A stretch of 53,831 bases of DNA from an uncultured Parvibacter sp. (GCA_947649875.1 CANSTH010000003.1:1-53831); one strand, 5' to 3'; numbered from the stretch's first letter, positions 42,022 through 53,274 are shown. The notes: generated from the sequence alone by a model not told the origin. Numbers and translations are program-made.

Positions 42022-42696
42022 CTACTCGTTCTTTATCAGCCATGCCAGCTCGCGCGGGTCGTTCACAATCAGGTGCGGTTGTACGTCCGGCGCGCTGAAA
42101 TCCTCCACCGGATGGTAGCCCCAAGCCACTGCCACGCCAAATGCCCCGGCCGCCTTGGCAGTACGGATATCGTTGGGGGAATCGCCCACGTAGATGCATT
42201 CCGTTGGCTCAAGTCCCAGCTCATCGATGGTGCGCAGCAGCCCCGTGGGGTCGGGCTTGCGGGGAATATCGGCGCTTTCCCCGTGGATCACGGCGAAGTA
42301 GCCGGGCAGATATTGGCCTATCACCTCTTGCACACCATCGTCGAACTTATTGGAGAGCACCCCCAGCGCTACGCCCATGGCCTGCAACTCGTCCAGTGCC
42401 TCCACCACATGGGGAAAGGGCTGGGTGAGACGAGTGCCCATCTCGTGATGGATGGCACACCAGCTGTTGTAGACCTGCTTCAGCTCTTCGGCGGAAGTGC
42501 CTTCCGGCACGGCTTGCGAGATGAGGGATTTTACGCCGTTGCCCACGAATCCCAGAATCTCATCCTGGGTGCGTGGCGGCATGCCGGCCTGCTCGAGGGC
42601 CGTGTTGGTAACCACCACCAAGTCGGGCAGCGTGTTCAGCAGCGTGCCGTCCAAATCGAAAATAACCGCTTTGAAGTGCGGAGTGTCAGTACTCAT
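42022..42696 (-). CDS. gph: HAD phosphatase, phosphoglycolate phosphatase type
   Basis: A 224-residue HAD-family hydrolase. Motif I VIFDLDGTLLNT has the nucleophile Asp14 and the acid Asp16; motif II is LGVLSNK; motif III Lys lies in PRKPDP; motif IV is VGDSPNDIRTA. The cap lies after motif I, as in Gph/PGP enzymes, which remove phosphoglycolate formed by DNA repair or side reactions. The ATG at 42696 follows TAGGAG; the reading frame is open for a long way upstream but that part is antisense-frame noise over hypE. It starts 8 nt after hypE and is likely co-transcribed. Confidence 0.92.
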   Translation of the reverse strand: MSTDTPHFKAVIFDLDGTLLNTLPDLVVVTNTALEQAGMPPRTQDEILGFVGNGVKSLISQAVPEGTSAEELKQVYNSWCAIHHEMGTRLTQPFPHVVEALDELQAMGVALGVLSNKFDDGVQEVIGQYLPGYFAVIHGESADIPRKPDPTGLLRTIDELGLEPTECIYVGDSPNDIRTAKAAGAFGVAVAWGYHPVEDFSAPDVQPHLIVNDPRELAWLIKNE

Positions 42697-42704
42697 GAAA
42701 GCTC

Positions 42705-43730
42705 CTAACAGATACGGGGAAGCTGTTCGCCCACCAGCATGTCCAGGATGCGGGTGCTGCCAAACGCCGTGCGCAGGAACACCTTTGGGCCGCGGTCGGG
42801 GCGCATCTCGCCCACTTCGCCAATGATGGCGGCATCCTTTCCGTAGGGGCTCTGACGCATGGCCTGCAGCGCAGCTTCCGCCTGGTCGGGTGCCACTACG
42901 CATACCATTTTGCCCTCGTTGGCCACCTGGAACACGTCGTAGCCCAGCATTTCGCAGGCTCCCAGCACCTCGTCTTTCACCGGCACCGCATCTTCCTCGA
43001 TGGTGATGTCCACCTGCGCTTGGGAGGCCAGTTCGTTTAGGGTGGAGGCAATGCCGCCGCGGGTGGGGTCGCGGAAGCAGCGCACGTTGGGAGCAGCTGC
43101 CAGCACGTCGGCGATGAGATGGTTCAGCGGCGCGGCATCGCTTTCCAGCGTGGTGGAGAAGTTCAGCCCCTCGCGGCAGCCCATGATGGTGATGCCGTGA
43201 TCGCCCAGCGTGCCGGAAACCAGCACTTTGTCGCCGGGGCGGCACTGGGCCCCGCCCAGGTTCACGCCGGGGGCCAGCGTGCCCACGCCGCTGGTGTTGA
43301 TGAAGATGCCGTCGCCGTGGCCGCGGTTCACCACTTTGGTGTCGCCGGTGACGATGCGCACGCCTGCCTCCTTCGCCGCCTCGGCCATGGAGGCGCAGAT
43401 GCGGAGAAGGTCTTCCAGCGGAAAGCCCTCTTCCAGGATGAAGGCGCAGGTGAGATAGTGGGGCGTGGCACCGCTGGTGGCCACATCGTTCACGGTGCCG
43501 CACACCGCCAGGCGCCCGATGTCGCCGCCGGGGAAGAAGTGGGGGGTAACCACGAAGCTGTCGGTGGAATAGGCCAGGCGCGTTCCCGCAGTGGGTGCGG
43601 GCAGCACGGCAGCATCATCGCCCTTCAGCAGGTCGTCGTTGCCATAGGCGGCGAAGAACACTTCGTCGATAATGCGCTTCATCATGGTTCCGCCACTGCC
43701 GTGGCCAAGCATTACGGTTTCTGTAGCCAT
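42705..43730 (-). CDS. hypE: Hydrogenase maturation protein HypE
   Basis: A 341-residue HypE. It dehydrates the carbamoylated C-terminal cysteine to thiocyanate, giving the CN ligands of the NiFe site. The C terminus ends PRIC with the acceptor Cys341. The ATP-binding part has GHGSGGTMMKRII, LKGDDAAVLP and STDSFVVTPHFFPGGDIGRLAVCGTVND (family pattern). No hypF, hypD or hydrogenase gene lies nearby, so the rest of the system is elsewhere. A candidate -10 (TTATAT on the minus strand near 43743) lies upstream. A 237-nt gap separates it from nikR. Confidence 0.95.
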   Translation of the reverse strand: MATETVMLGHGSGGTMMKRIIDEVFFAAYGNDDLLKGDDAAVLPAPTAGTRLAYSTDSFVVTPHFFPGGDIGRLAVCGTVNDVATSGATPHYLTCAFILEEGFPLEDLLRICASMAEAAKEAGVRIVTGDTKVVNRGHGDGIFINTSGVGTLAPGVNLGGAQCRPGDKVLVSGTLGDHGITIMGCREGLNFSTTLESDAAPLNHLIADVLAAAPNVRCFRDPTRGGIASTLNELASQAQVDITIEEDAVPVKDEVLGACEMLGYDVFQVANEGKMVCVVAPDQAEAALQAMRQSPYGKDAAIIGEVGEMRPDRGPKVFLRTAFGSTRILDMLVGEQLPRIC

Positions 43731-43968
43731 CTGTTCCTCTTACATATATAAGTAGTCCAACGTGTTGCCGAGGGATTCCGCCATTTGTCGCCATTTGCCG
43801 CTAACGTGTTCAACCGCGCGGGCCCCGTCCTTTGTCGTACGTCTCTATTCGGCGAAGTCGGGCTTCGCAGACAGCTCTTCGGGCGATATTGCCTCGGGGC
43901 CAGGCCGAACCTGAAATCCGCCCTTCGCCGGGCATCGTCTCGGAGTGCGTGCCAGTGGTGCTGACTTG
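43731..43968. other. Gap between nikR and hypE
   Basis: No gene. The hypE promoter should be near 43735-43765. I looked for a NikR half-site pair (GTATGA/TCATAC) and saw none. Small GC-rich hairpins near 43851-43880 and 43916-43940 may be the nikR terminator area, without clear T runs. Confidence 0.4.
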
Positions 43969-44391
43969 CTAGATTACCGCACCGGTGGTGGTCACGGTAA
44001 GGTTGCCGTGGGAGACCCCCTTCGTGCCCAAAATCATGTTGGCAATGTCCTGCACCAGTCCCGTTTCGCCTTTCAGGATGATCACCTCAAGGCACTGGGA
44101 CTCGTTGATGTGCACATGAGTGGTGGACACGATGTTGGTGTAGTAGCGATGCTGTATCTGGTGCATCTTCTCCTGCACATCGTGGGCGTGGTGGTCGAAC
44201 ACGATGGTAAGCGTGCCCATTACCACCACGCCGGGGGTGCCGCACTCGTCTTCCACCAGCGCATCGCGCACCAGGTCGCGCACCACCTCGCTGCGGTTCT
44301 TCGCAAGACCGCGCCGTGCTACCAGCTGGTCGAATCGCATCAGCAGGTCCTCGGGCATAGCCACCGAGAACCGTACAAGGTCGTGAGCCAT
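43969..44391 (-). CDS. nikR: Nickel-responsive regulator NikR
   Basis: A 140-residue NikR: N-terminal ribbon-helix-helix (VRFSVAMPEDLLMRFDQLV, 6-24) and C-terminal ACT-like nickel domain. The four nickel ligands of the family are present as His81 (IQHRYY), His92 and His94 (THVHINE) and Cys100 (ESQCLEV). It represses nickel uptake genes when nickel is plentiful. Its place near hypE fits nickel use in NiFe hydrogenase. ATG 44391 is chosen; it lies 4 nt after the stop of the 84-residue gene, so translation is probably coupled. A TTG four codons upstream is an alternative. Confidence 0.95.
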   Translation of the reverse strand: MAHDLVRFSVAMPEDLLMRFDQLVARRGLAKNRSEVVRDLVRDALVEDECGTPGVVVMGTLTIVFDHHAHDVQEKMHQIQHRYYTNIVSTTHVHINESQCLEVIILKGETGLVQDIANMILGTKGVSHGNLTVTTTGAVI

Positions 44392-44395
44392 GCCG

Positions 44396-44650
44396 CTACA
44401 CAAGGCTCACGGTAACGCCGGAGGTTTCGGCGGCGTCCTCTTCCAGGGCGTCCTTGGCCTCGTCCAGCAGCGCGCGCACGTCATCCAGCAGCGACTGCGC
44501 GGCGTGCAGTTTCGCGTCCACTGTGGCGTAGCCAGCATCGCCGGCCATATGGCCCAGGGTGTGCACCCAGCGGCGCTCTAGTTTAATGTGGTCGTCGATC
44601 TGATCGATCATCTGCTCGAATTGGCCAGTGTTCACTCCGTTGCTGCACAT
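44396..44650 (-). CDS. Small helical hypothetical protein upstream of nikR
   Basis: An 84-residue acidic, almost fully helical protein (LDDVRALLDEAKDALEEDAAE near the C terminus). I do not recognise the family. It shares an operon with nikR, 4 nt apart, and could be a nickel-linked accessory protein; His21, His31 and His34 are not enough to claim metal binding. GACAGGAG lies 5 nt before the ATG. Confidence 0.75.
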   Translation of the reverse strand: MCSNGVNTGQFEQMIDQIDDHIKLERRWVHTLGHMAGDAGYATVDAKLHAAQSLLDDVRALLDEAKDALEEDAAETSGVTVSLV

Positions 44651-44732
44651 GGCAAACTCCTGTCTTTCGGATTGTCGATGGGGCTAGTATGCTACTTTAA
44701 TCGCATGGATAACTGGTGAATCGGGGTGCGGT

Positions 44733-45212
44733 GTGAAAGAAAGCCAAAAAAGTAACATGCTGTTTGCCACGGCCGAGGCAATGCTGGCGAAGTACCCGTT
44801 GCATGTGACGGCCGCCCCGAACGCCTCGCTGCTGTGCTTGAGCAGCAAGCCGCTGTCGGAGGAGGCGCAAGCGGCGGTGGCGGCATCGGCCGAGCGCCTG
44901 GGTTACGGCAGCTCCAATGTTGCCTGGGTAGCGGTGGCGCCGGAGGCGGAAATGGAAGCCTGTACGCTTCCCCTCACGGAGAACGACATCCGCACCATTG
45001 TCGAGGGCATCGACCCGGTGGCCGTGGTAGTGACCGATTCCAACGCCGCCGCCATGATGGCGGAGGCCTACAAGCAGCCGCTGTTCTGCGACCACTCGTG
45101 CCGCGTGGCCGGTCGCTCAGTGGCCCCCTTCACCAACTTCGAGGCTCTCCTGGCCACCCCCGACTCCAAACAAAAAGCCTGGACCCTCCTCAAAGAGCTA
45201 GCCCTTGAGTAG
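44733..45212 (+). CDS. Hypothetical cytoplasmic protein
   Basis: A 159-residue protein of unknown family. It reads as a compact alpha/beta domain (VAWVAVAPEAEM, PVAVVVTDSNAAAMMAEAYKQPL), with no signal or membrane segment. The start is GTG 44733, after GGGGTGCGG, a poor ribosome site. It is divergent from the nikR operon, with only 82 nt between, so the two share a control region and NikR might regulate it. A bidirectional terminator follows. Confidence 0.7.
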   Translation: MKESQKSNMLFATAEAMLAKYPLHVTAAPNASLLCLSSKPLSEEAQAAVAASAERLGYGSSNVAWVAVAPEAEMEACTLPLTENDIRTIVEGIDPVAVVVTDSNAAAMMAEAYKQPLFCDHSCRVAGRSVAPFTNFEALLATPDSKQKAWTLLKELALE

Positions 45213-45240
45213 CCTGTATATTGGCTTTTGAAAACATAAA

Positions 45241-45265
45241 GGAGGCGCCCCACGGGGGCGCCTCC
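45241..45265. terminator. Bidirectional terminator
   Basis: A perfect 11-bp stem GGAGGCGCCCC / GGGGCGCCTCC with an ACG loop lies between the plus-strand hypothetical gene and the minus-strand ferredoxin gene. T-rich sequence follows on the minus strand (TTTATGTTTTC); the plus side has only GGGTTTC. Confidence 0.8.
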
Positions 45266-45369
45266 TGGGTTTCGCATCCGGCAACTTGGGCCGTTGCGCT
45301 TGTGCCGGCCAGCTGGCTGGCGTGTTTGCGGCGCCCAGTGGGACGGCCGCTATGAGAAAAGCCGGCTAG

Positions 45370-45558
45370 CTAGTCTTCGGCAATCTCGGTGATGGCGCCC
45401 ATGGGGCACTCTTCCACGCAGTCGCCGCAGGCAACGCAGGCCTCTTCGTTCACGGCATCGGCAACGCCGTTCACAACTTCCAGCACCTCTTGGGGGCAGG
45501 CATCGACGCAAATGCCGCAGCCAATGCACTCATCGGTATCGATTACGGGATGGGACAT
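45370..45558 (-). CDS. 2[4Fe-4S] ferredoxin
   Basis: A 62-residue acidic bacterial-type ferredoxin with two CxxCxxCxxxCP motifs: CIGCGICVDACP (11-22) and CVACGDCVEECP (41-52). It carries electrons at low potential in the cytoplasm, serving for example hydrogenase, pyruvate oxidoreductase or the polyferredoxin at 37366; the partner is not shown. AGAGGAG precedes the ATG. Monocistronic. Confidence 0.95.
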   Translation of the reverse strand: MSHPVIDTDECIGCGICVDACPQEVLEVVNGVADAVNEEACVACGDCVEECPMGAITEIAED

Positions 45559-45919
45559 GGTTTACTCCTCTTGTCAGGTTTCTTATGCGAGGGCCTTTCA
45601 TTGCCCTGGCTGGTCGTAGCGCAAGATACCATTACTTACCTTCTGTGCAAGGGGGATTCACAATTTTTCGGCAGGATGGGCGAAAGCCTGCAAAGCGGCA
45701 CATCAGATGCCGGTCAATGGCAACAGGTTTGTAAGATTGGCACCTACGCTTTTCCTTCACATGATGCCCATAGGCTCAGGTTTTCTCATACCGTACAGAA
45801 ACATCCAGTTCACAGTGCGGCTGTAAGTCTAGCCCGCAGAGAAAAACCTGCGTAGGATGCCAGTTGCGCGTCTTAATTGTGGACGTTATAAGAATCCTCA
45901 ACGAAAGCACGCATGAAAC
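45559..45919. other. Gap between ferredoxin and the dnaK promoter
   Basis: No gene supported. The ferredoxin promoter should be near 45600. AGGTTTTCTC at about 45777 and GAGAAAAACCT at about 45838 form an imperfect inverted repeat. Nothing else recognised. Confidence 0.4.
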
Positions 45920-45952
45920 TTGACAACATAAGACTTAGATTTTATATTGTCA
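45920..45952 (+). promoter_or_regulatory. dnaK promoter with an overlapping inverted repeat
   Basis: TTGACA (45920-45925), 17-nt spacer and TATATT (45943-45948) form a near-consensus housekeeping promoter. TGACAA (45921-45926) is inverted as TTGTCA (45947-45952), overlapping both hexamers. The standard HspR box (CTTGAGT-N7-ACTCAAG) is not present, so this may be a variant operator. Confidence 0.8.
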
Positions 45953-46001
45953 GGCATCAAATAAAACTCTACATGTGTAATGTGAAAGCGAGGAAAGAGA
46001 A

Positions 46002-47906
<1,905 letters not shown>

Positions 47907-47911
47907 TTGCC

Positions 47912-48568
47912 ATGACGAGCCCGGAAAAGGACGAAGTCTTGGAATCTTCCGAAAGCGTTAACCCGAGCGCTGGCTCTCCCTCCTCTCCTTCCAGCGCCAG
48001 TGGGGAACCGGCCGCAGATGATGCGGCCGGCGCCCCCGCCGAAGCAGAAGCGGTAGAGGCGGAAATCGTCGAGGAAGACGCGGATTCCGAAGCCGTGGCC
48101 AAGGCCAAGGCAGAGGCGGCCGACTGGCAGGACAAGTACATGCGCCTGCACGCCGAGTGGGACACCTACCGCCGCCGCATGACCGAGCAGCGGGCCGAAG
48201 AAAAGCTGCGCGCCACCGAGAAACTGGTGGAGGGGCTGCTTCCCGTGATCGACGACTTTGAGCGCACCATCAGCTACGCCACCGACAACGGCGAGGCCGG
48301 CCTTCTGGACGGCGTCAAAGCGGTGATGAACAAGCTGGTGGGGGTGCTGGAAAAGGACGGCGTCCAAGTAATCAGCCCCGAAGGCCAGCCCTTCGATGCG
48401 CTGGAATGCCAGGCGGTGGCTACGGTGGACGATCCGAGCGCCTTCGATGAGACGGTGGCTCAGGTTTACCAGAAGGGGTACCGCATGGGCAAAAAGGTGC
48501 TGAGGCCAGCAATGGTAACGGTTACCACCGGCGGTCCGAAGAGGCCCCAAGAGGACAAGGCTGAATAA
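47912..48568 (+). CDS. grpE: Nucleotide exchange factor GrpE
   Basis: A 218-residue GrpE. The N terminus (1-65) is acidic and disordered. The helical dimerisation part carries WQDKYMRLHAEWDTYRRR (about 71-88), and the C-terminal beta domain has QVYQKGYRMGKKVLRPAMVTVT. It releases ADP from DnaK. It starts 5 nt after dnaK. A terminator follows directly, so dnaJ is probably expressed at a lower level or from its own promoter. Confidence 0.96.
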   Translation: MTSPEKDEVLESSESVNPSAGSPSSPSSASGEPAADDAAGAPAEAEAVEAEIVEEDADSEAVAKAKAEAADWQDKYMRLHAEWDTYRRRMTEQRAEEKLRATEKLVEGLLPVIDDFERTISYATDNGEAGLLDGVKAVMNKLVGVLEKDGVQVISPEGQPFDALECQAVATVDDPSAFDETVAQVYQKGYRMGKKVLRPAMVTVTTGGPKRPQEDKAE

Positions 48569-48581
48569 AGTAGCGAAGACG

Positions 48582-48614
48582 AGACGGGCCTTTTAGATGA
48601 GGCCCGTCTTTTTT
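48582..48614 (+). terminator. Terminator between grpE and dnaJ
   Basis: A perfect 9-bp stem AGACGGGCC / GGCCCGTCT with a 10-nt loop is followed by TTTTT. It lies inside the heat-shock cluster. Confidence 0.9.
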
Positions 48615-48850
48615 GAGAACGGCCCCGCAGTGGTTTGGCCATCGGGGTCGAATAAGAAACGGGGAGCAGCGCCCCCAAGATGCGTTGAAAAGCATCCGAG
48701 ATTTGCAGTAAGAAGCCATCGGCGATAGGGCTTTGATCTGCTTGTTTCGGCGAAAACAGAAAGCGGTTGGGCCAGATGCCCGACCTGCAGGAAAGAGGGC
48801 AAGAAGGGCGCAGGTGCCCGGACGGCCCACCGAGCAAGGAGGTGGAATGC
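48615..48850. other. Gap upstream of dnaJ
   Basis: After the terminator there are about 235 nt without a gene. A second promoter for dnaJ-hspR is expected here, but I found no good hexamer pair. AAGGAGGTGG at 48836-48845 is the dnaJ ribosome site. Confidence 0.4.
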
Positions 48851-49810
48851 ATGGCTCAAACGCCTGACTACTACAAAACCCTTGGCGTTGCCCGCAACGC
48901 CTCGGCTGACGAGATAAAGAAGGCCTTTCGCAAGCTGGCCCGTACTCATCACCCCGACGCAGGTGGCGACGAGGCGAAGTTCAAGGAAATAAACGAAGCC
49001 TACGAAGTGCTCAGCGATGAGAAGAAGCGTGCGCTATACGACCAATACGGCACTGCCAACGAGAACCAGATTCCCCAAGGGTGGGGTGGTGGCTACGGCG
49101 GTGGCCAGGGCTTTTCCGTCGAGGATATCTTTGGCGGAGGCGGCGGTGGCGGCTTCGGCGGCAGCTGGGCCGACATCCTGGATTCCATTCGCCATGGCGA
49201 AGGCGCGTTCGGCGGTAACTGGGATTTCGGTGGCTTTGGCGGCGCATCAGCTGCCCGCAAGGGCCAGGACATGACAGTTACCCTGAACGTCACTTTTGAC
49301 GAGGCCTTCAAGGGCACCGAGAAAAAAGTGACGGTGCGCGTGCCCGGCAAGAGCGAGCCGGAAACTTTCACCGTAAAGGTGCCAGCTGGTGCAGTGAGCG
49401 GTGGCCGGTTGCGCTTTAAGGGAAAGGGCGCCTTGGGCGAGAACGGCGGCGAGTCGGGAGACTTGCTGATTGTCACCAAAATTGCCGAGCATCCCTATTA
49501 CAGTCGCGATGGTGCTGACGTGGTAGTAGACCTGCCGGTCACGGTGGCCGAGGCGGCACTGGGCAGCTCCATTGTGGTGCCCGCGCCTGATGGCACGAAG
49601 GTGCGTGTGAAGGTACCGGCTGGCACCCAAGACGGCACCGTGCTCACCATCAAGGGCAAAGGCGCTCCCGACATCAAGAAAAAGGGCAGCACGGGAAACC
49701 TGAAGATTCGAGTTGACGTGAAGGTTCCCGTCAACATGAACGATGCCCAGAAGGCAGCGATGGAGGCCTTCAAGGAGGCCACAACCGAAGAGGTGCGGAC
49801 ATGGCAATAA
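48851..49810 (+). CDS. dnaJ: DnaJ-family co-chaperone without zinc finger
   Basis: A 319-residue J-domain protein. The J domain (4-70) has the HPD motif in [15 protein letters not shown] Gly/Phe-rich region (about 78-135, with a run of Gly) follows, then two beta-barrel substrate domains. No CxxCxGxG zinc repeats occur, so it is a class II protein (CbpA/DnaJ2-like) rather than classical DnaJ. It stimulates the DnaK ATPase. The start is ATG 48851 after AAGGAGGTGG; the longer frame upstream lacks a start of quality. The last 10 nt overlap hspR. Confidence 0.94.
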   Translation: MAQTPDYYKTLGVARNASADEIKKAFRKLARTHHPDAGGDEAKFKEINEAYEVLSDEKKRALYDQYGTANENQIPQGWGGGYGGGQGFSVEDIFGGGGGGGFGGSWADILDSIRHGEGAFGGNWDFGGFGGASAARKGQDMTVTLNVTFDEAFKGTEKKVTVRVPGKSEPETFTVKVPAGAVSGGRLRFKGKGALGENGGESGDLLIVTKIAEHPYYSRDGADVVVDLPVTVAEAALGSSIVVPAPDGTKVRVKVPAGTQDGTVLTIKGKGAPDIKKKGSTGNLKIRVDVKVPVNMNDAQKAAMEAFKEATTEEVRTWQ

Positions 49811-50190
49811 ACGATCGCAACCGCCCGGTGTACATGATTTCGGTGGCGGCGCAGCTGGCGGGCGTGCATCCCCAAACGCTGCGCGCCTATGAGCAAAAAG
49901 GCCTGGTCACTCCCAAGCGCACCTCTGGTAATACTCGCATGTACAGCCAAGCCGACATCGAGAGACTTGAGCTTATCAACGAGCTTACCGGCGAGGGCAT
50001 CAATCTGGCTGGCGTAATTCGCATTCTAGATTTGAAAGGGCGCCTGGAGGAGCGCGATGAAGAGCTGGACAGTCTGCATCGACGGCTACGCAAATTGGCG
50101 GATCGGGTGCACGAACTGGAAACGCGCGAAAGCGTGACGGCTTTGGTTCGCGCCTCCGACATCCCGCCGGTTGTGCGTCGACTGAAGTAG
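49801..50190 (+). CDS. hspR: Heat-shock repressor HspR (MerR family)
   Basis: A 129-residue MerR-type protein: winged helix [40 protein letters not shown] (family pattern, about 10-50), [21 protein letters not shown], then a coiled-coil ([23 protein letters not shown]). HspR binds DNA with DnaK as co-repressor and shuts off dnaK and clpB when there is no stress. It overlaps the end of dnaJ by 10 nt. The usual inverted-repeat box was not found upstream of dnaK or clpB here, so its site may differ. Confidence 0.95.
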   Translation: MAINDRNRPVYMISVAAQLAGVHPQTLRAYEQKGLVTPKRTSGNTRMYSQADIERLELINELTGEGINLAGVIRILDLKGRLEERDEELDSLHRRLRKLADRVHELETRESVTALVRASDIPPVVRRLK

Positions 50191-50248
50191 GCTCCTCGCG
50201 GCCGCGCAATTCCGCGCCGCCCGACCGTGGTGCCTGGCCTGCCCGAAT

Positions 50249-50333
50249 CGTAGGGCAGAGATTCTATCTCTGCCTAAGGCTACGACTGGCACACAGTTGC
50301 AACTTTAGGCCGAGATAGAATCTCGGCCCTACG
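50249..50333 (+). repeat. Cruciform-forming palindromic repeat, copy 5
   Basis: An 85-bp unit: CGTAG, GGCAGAGAT-TCT-ATCTCTGCC, central hairpin CGACTG/CAGTTG, GGCCGAGAT-AGA-ATCTCGGCC, CTACG. The best-preserved copy. It lies between hspR and clpB, so it is in the leader of clpB or the tail of hspR. Confidence 0.92.
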
Positions 50334-50379
50334 AAGAACAGAAGAACCGTCCTTCCGAAAAAGGACTAAAGGAGAAAAA

Positions 50380-53187
50380 ATGAGACTAGACAAATTGGCC
50401 ATTACCGCTCAGGAGGCGTTCCAAAACGCCATGAGCGTGGCCGGAGACGCGGAGAGCGCGGTGATCCAGCCTATTCATCTGCTGAAGGCGCTGCTGGATT
50501 CCGACGAGAACAACCTCTCTGCCATTATCAAGCGCATTGGGGCCGACCCGGTTTGGCTGGCGCAGAACGTGACCGACGAGATTGCGAAGATGCCCAAGCA
50601 AAGCGGCAGCGCCCCCATGCCCATTCCCAGCCAGGACCTCATTAAGGTCATCGACGGCTCGGTGAAGATCGCCGAGAAGCTGGGCGATTCCTTCGCCACC
50701 AGCGAGCACCTGCTGATAGCGCTGTCGGAGGACAAAACCGCTGCGGGACGCATCCTCACCACCGCGGGCATCACCCGCAAGAACATCGAGGACGCCTACG
50801 ATGCCCTGCGCGGCGACACCCGCGTCACTTCCCAAACCGACAAGACGCAGTTCGAGGCGCTCGAGCAGTACGGCGAGAATCTCACCCAAAAGGCCCGCGA
50901 AGGCAAGCTGGACCCGGTAATCGGCCGCTCCGATGAGATTCGCCGCACCGTACAGGTGCTGTCCCGCCGCACGAAGAACAACCCGGTGCTCATCGGCGAG
51001 CCCGGCACCGGCAAAACTGCCATCGTCGAGGGCCTGGCCCAGCGCATTGTGGCGGGCGATGTGCCTTCTTCGCTGAAGGATCGCGAGATTGTCTCGCTGG
51101 ATTTGGGGGCCATGATGGCCGGCGCCAAGTACCGCGGCGAGTTCGAGGACCGCTTGAAGAACGTGCTGCGCGAGGTGAAGGAATCCAACGGCAACGTGAT
51201 TCTGTTCATCGACGAGTTGCACACCATCGTGGGCGCAGGGGCTGGCGGCGACAGCAGCCTGGACGCTGGCAACATGCTCAAACCCGCCTTGGCCCGTGGC
51301 GAGCTGCGGGCCATCGGCGCCACCACGCTGGATGAATACCGCAAGTACATCGAGAAGGATGCCGCCCTGGAGCGTCGCTTCCAAACGGTTATGGTGAACG
51401 AGCCCACGGTGGAGGATACCATTGCCATCCTGCGCGGCCTGAAGGAGAAGTACGAAATCCATCACGGCGTGCGCATCACCGACGGCGCCATCGTCAGCGC
51501 GGCTGAGCTTTCCGACCGCTACATCACCGATCGCTTCCTGCCCGACAAGGCCATTGACCTCATGGACGAAGCCGCCAGCCGCCTGCGCATCGAGATCGAC
51601 TCCATGCCCGAAGAGGTGGACATCGCCGAGCGCAAGCTGATCCAGATGCAAATCGAAGAGCAGGCGCTGATGAAGGAAAAGGACGATGCCTCCAAGGAGC
51701 GGTTGGAGAAGCTGCGCCGCGACATCGCCAATGCCCGCGAGGCGCTGGATCACCAGAAGGCCGAGTGGCAAAACGAGAAGGACGCCATCGTCAACGTGCA
51801 AAACCTCAAGGCCGAGCTTGAAAGTGCTCAGCTAGAGGAAGAGCGCGCCACCCGTGAGGGCGATCTGGTGCTGGCCTCCGAGATTCGCTACGCTCGCATC
51901 CCGCAACTGCAGCAGCAGCTGCATGCCGCCGAGGAAGCGGTGAAAATCAAGCAGCAAGACGGTGCCATCCTGAAAGAGGAAGTGACTGAAGAGGAGATCG
52001 CCTCCGTGGTCTCCGCCTGGACCGGCATCCCCGTCACCAAGATGATGCAAGGGGAAATGGACAAGCTGGTAGACCTGGAAGAGGTGCTGAAGAGTCGCGT
52101 GATCGGTCAGGACGAAGCCGTGGGCGTGGTGGCCGGCGCCATCCGCCGCAACCGTGCGGGGCTTTCCGACCCCAATCGTCCCATCGGCAGCTTCCTGTTC
52201 CTGGGCCCCACGGGCGTTGGCAAAACCGAGCTGGCCAAAACGCTGGCCGAGTATCTGTTCGACTCCGAGAAGGCCATGGTGCGTATCGACATGTCCGAGT
52301 ATATGGAGAAATTCTCCGTGCAGCGGCTTATCGGTGCCCCTCCGGGATACGTGGGTTACGAAGAGGGCGGCCAACTCACCGAGGCAGTGCGGCGCCATCC
52401 CTATTGCGTAGTGCTGCTGGACGAGGTGGAAAAAGCGCACCCCGATGTGTTCAACGTGCTGCTGCAAGTGCTGGACGACGGCCGTCTGACCGATGGCCAA
52501 GGGCGCGTGGTGAACTTCAAGAACACCATCATCATCATGACCTCCAACATCGGTTCGCAGATTATCCGTGATCATGCAGCCGAGGGCCGCGCCTACGACC
52601 TGCAGGAGCAAACCAGCGGCGAGACCATGGGCGACGTGGCTGAGCAGATGATGAAGATGACCCCCGAGCAGGCGGCCAAGCGCATGCAGGAGTTCACCAA
52701 CCGCATCCAGGACGCCCTGGCCGGCACCTTCCGCCCGGAGTTCCTGAACCGTATCGATGATGTGATCACCTTCAACGAGCTGTCCATCTCCGCCATCGAG
52801 CCCATCGTGGACTTGCAGCTGGAAGAGGTGCGCGACCGCTTGGCGGCCCGTCGCATCACGCTGGACGTTACGCCGGCGGCCATGGAGCACCTGGCCATCG
52901 ACGGCTACGATCCGGTTTACGGCGCCCGCCCGCTGAAGCGGCTCATCCAACGCCAGGTGGTGGACCGCATTGCGCAGTCGGTGATTACCGGCCAGCTGCA
53001 CGATGGCGGCCACATCCTCATCGACCTGGATGCGGAAGGGGAGTACGCCCTGCGCATCGAGGACTCCATGAGCCTGGGCGACCTGAACCTGGACGATTTG
53101 GCCAACTACGATACCGGCCTGAAGAATAGCCTGGCCGACCTCGATACTTTGAGCGATGACGATTTAGGCGAGGACCCGCTGGCGTAA
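50380..53187 (+). CDS. clpB: Disaggregase ClpB (Hsp100)
   Basis: A 935-residue AAA+ protein that pulls aggregated proteins apart with DnaK. The N domain (1-145) is followed by ATPase one (Walker [10 protein letters not shown] near 207-215), the coiled-coil middle domain (about 405-525) that separates ClpB from ClpA/ClpC, and ATPase two (Walker [10 protein letters not shown] near 609-617, [13 protein letters not shown]). The C terminus is longer than usual by about 50 residues and ends in an acidic Asp/Leu-rich tail ([13 protein letters not shown] to [10 protein letters not shown]). AAAGGAG precedes the ATG. A small hairpin GTCCTT/AAGGAC (50349-50366) lies just before it. Confidence 0.97.
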   Translation: MRLDKLAITAQEAFQNAMSVAGDAESAVIQPIHLLKALLDSDENNLSAIIKRIGADPVWLAQNVTDEIAKMPKQSGSAPMPIPSQDLIKVIDGSVKIAEKLGDSFATSEHLLIALSEDKTAAGRILTTAGITRKNIEDAYDALRGDTRVTSQTDKTQFEALEQYGENLTQKAREGKLDPVIGRSDEIRRTVQVLSRRTKNNPVLIGEPGTGKTAIVEGLAQRIVAGDVPSSLKDREIVSLDLGAMMAGAKYRGEFEDRLKNVLREVKESNGNVILFIDELHTIVGAGAGGDSSLDAGNMLKPALARGELRAIGATTLDEYRKYIEKDAALERRFQTVMVNEPTVEDTIAILRGLKEKYEIHHGVRITDGAIVSAAELSDRYITDRFLPDKAIDLMDEAASRLRIEIDSMPEEVDIAERKLIQMQIEEQALMKEKDDASKERLEKLRRDIANAREALDHQKAEWQNEKDAIVNVQNLKAELESAQLEEERATREGDLVLASEIRYARIPQLQQQLHAAEEAVKIKQQDGAILKEEVTEEEIASVVSAWTGIPVTKMMQGEMDKLVDLEEVLKSRVIGQDEAVGVVAGAIRRNRAGLSDPNRPIGSFLFLGPTGVGKTELAKTLAEYLFDSEKAMVRIDMSEYMEKFSVQRLIGAPPGYVGYEEGGQLTEAVRRHPYCVVLLDEVEKAHPDVFNVLLQVLDDGRLTDGQGRVVNFKNTIIIMTSNIGSQIIRDHAAEGRAYDLQEQTSGETMGDVAEQMMKMTPEQAAKRMQEFTNRIQDALAGTFRPEFLNRIDDVITFNELSISAIEPIVDLQLEEVRDRLAARRITLDVTPAAMEHLAIDGYDPVYGARPLKRLIQRQVVDRIAQSVITGQLHDGGHILIDLDAEGEYALRIEDSMSLGDLNLDDLANYDTGLKNSLADLDTLSDDDLGEDPLA

Positions 53188-53234
53188 CCAAGTTCCGCAT
53201 AAAGCGCCCTCATGCGCCTCATCTTGGCGTTTCC

Positions 53235-53274
53235 CGCCGCCTCGACGCGTACCAAAGTACGCTTGGGCGGCGGC
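53235..53274. repeat. Hairpin downstream of clpB
   Basis: GCCGCC ... GGCGGC enclose CGTAC-CAAA-GTACG, giving a 40-nt hairpin with an internal loop. It sits in the 176-nt stretch between clpB and its terminator, in which I see no gene. Confidence 0.6.

Noticed and set aside
42022-43503. A 493-codon open frame on the minus strand
   Set aside because: Only the last 224 codons are a gene (the HAD phosphatase). The earlier part is Arg/Gly/His-rich noise antisense in frame to hypE, and a good start with a ribosome site exists at 42696.
43731-43968. NikR operator upstream of hypE
   Set aside because: The GTATGA/TCATAC half-sites were not found.
50386-51801. Long open frame opposite clpB
   Set aside because: Same reason: a shadow of a strongly coding plus strand.
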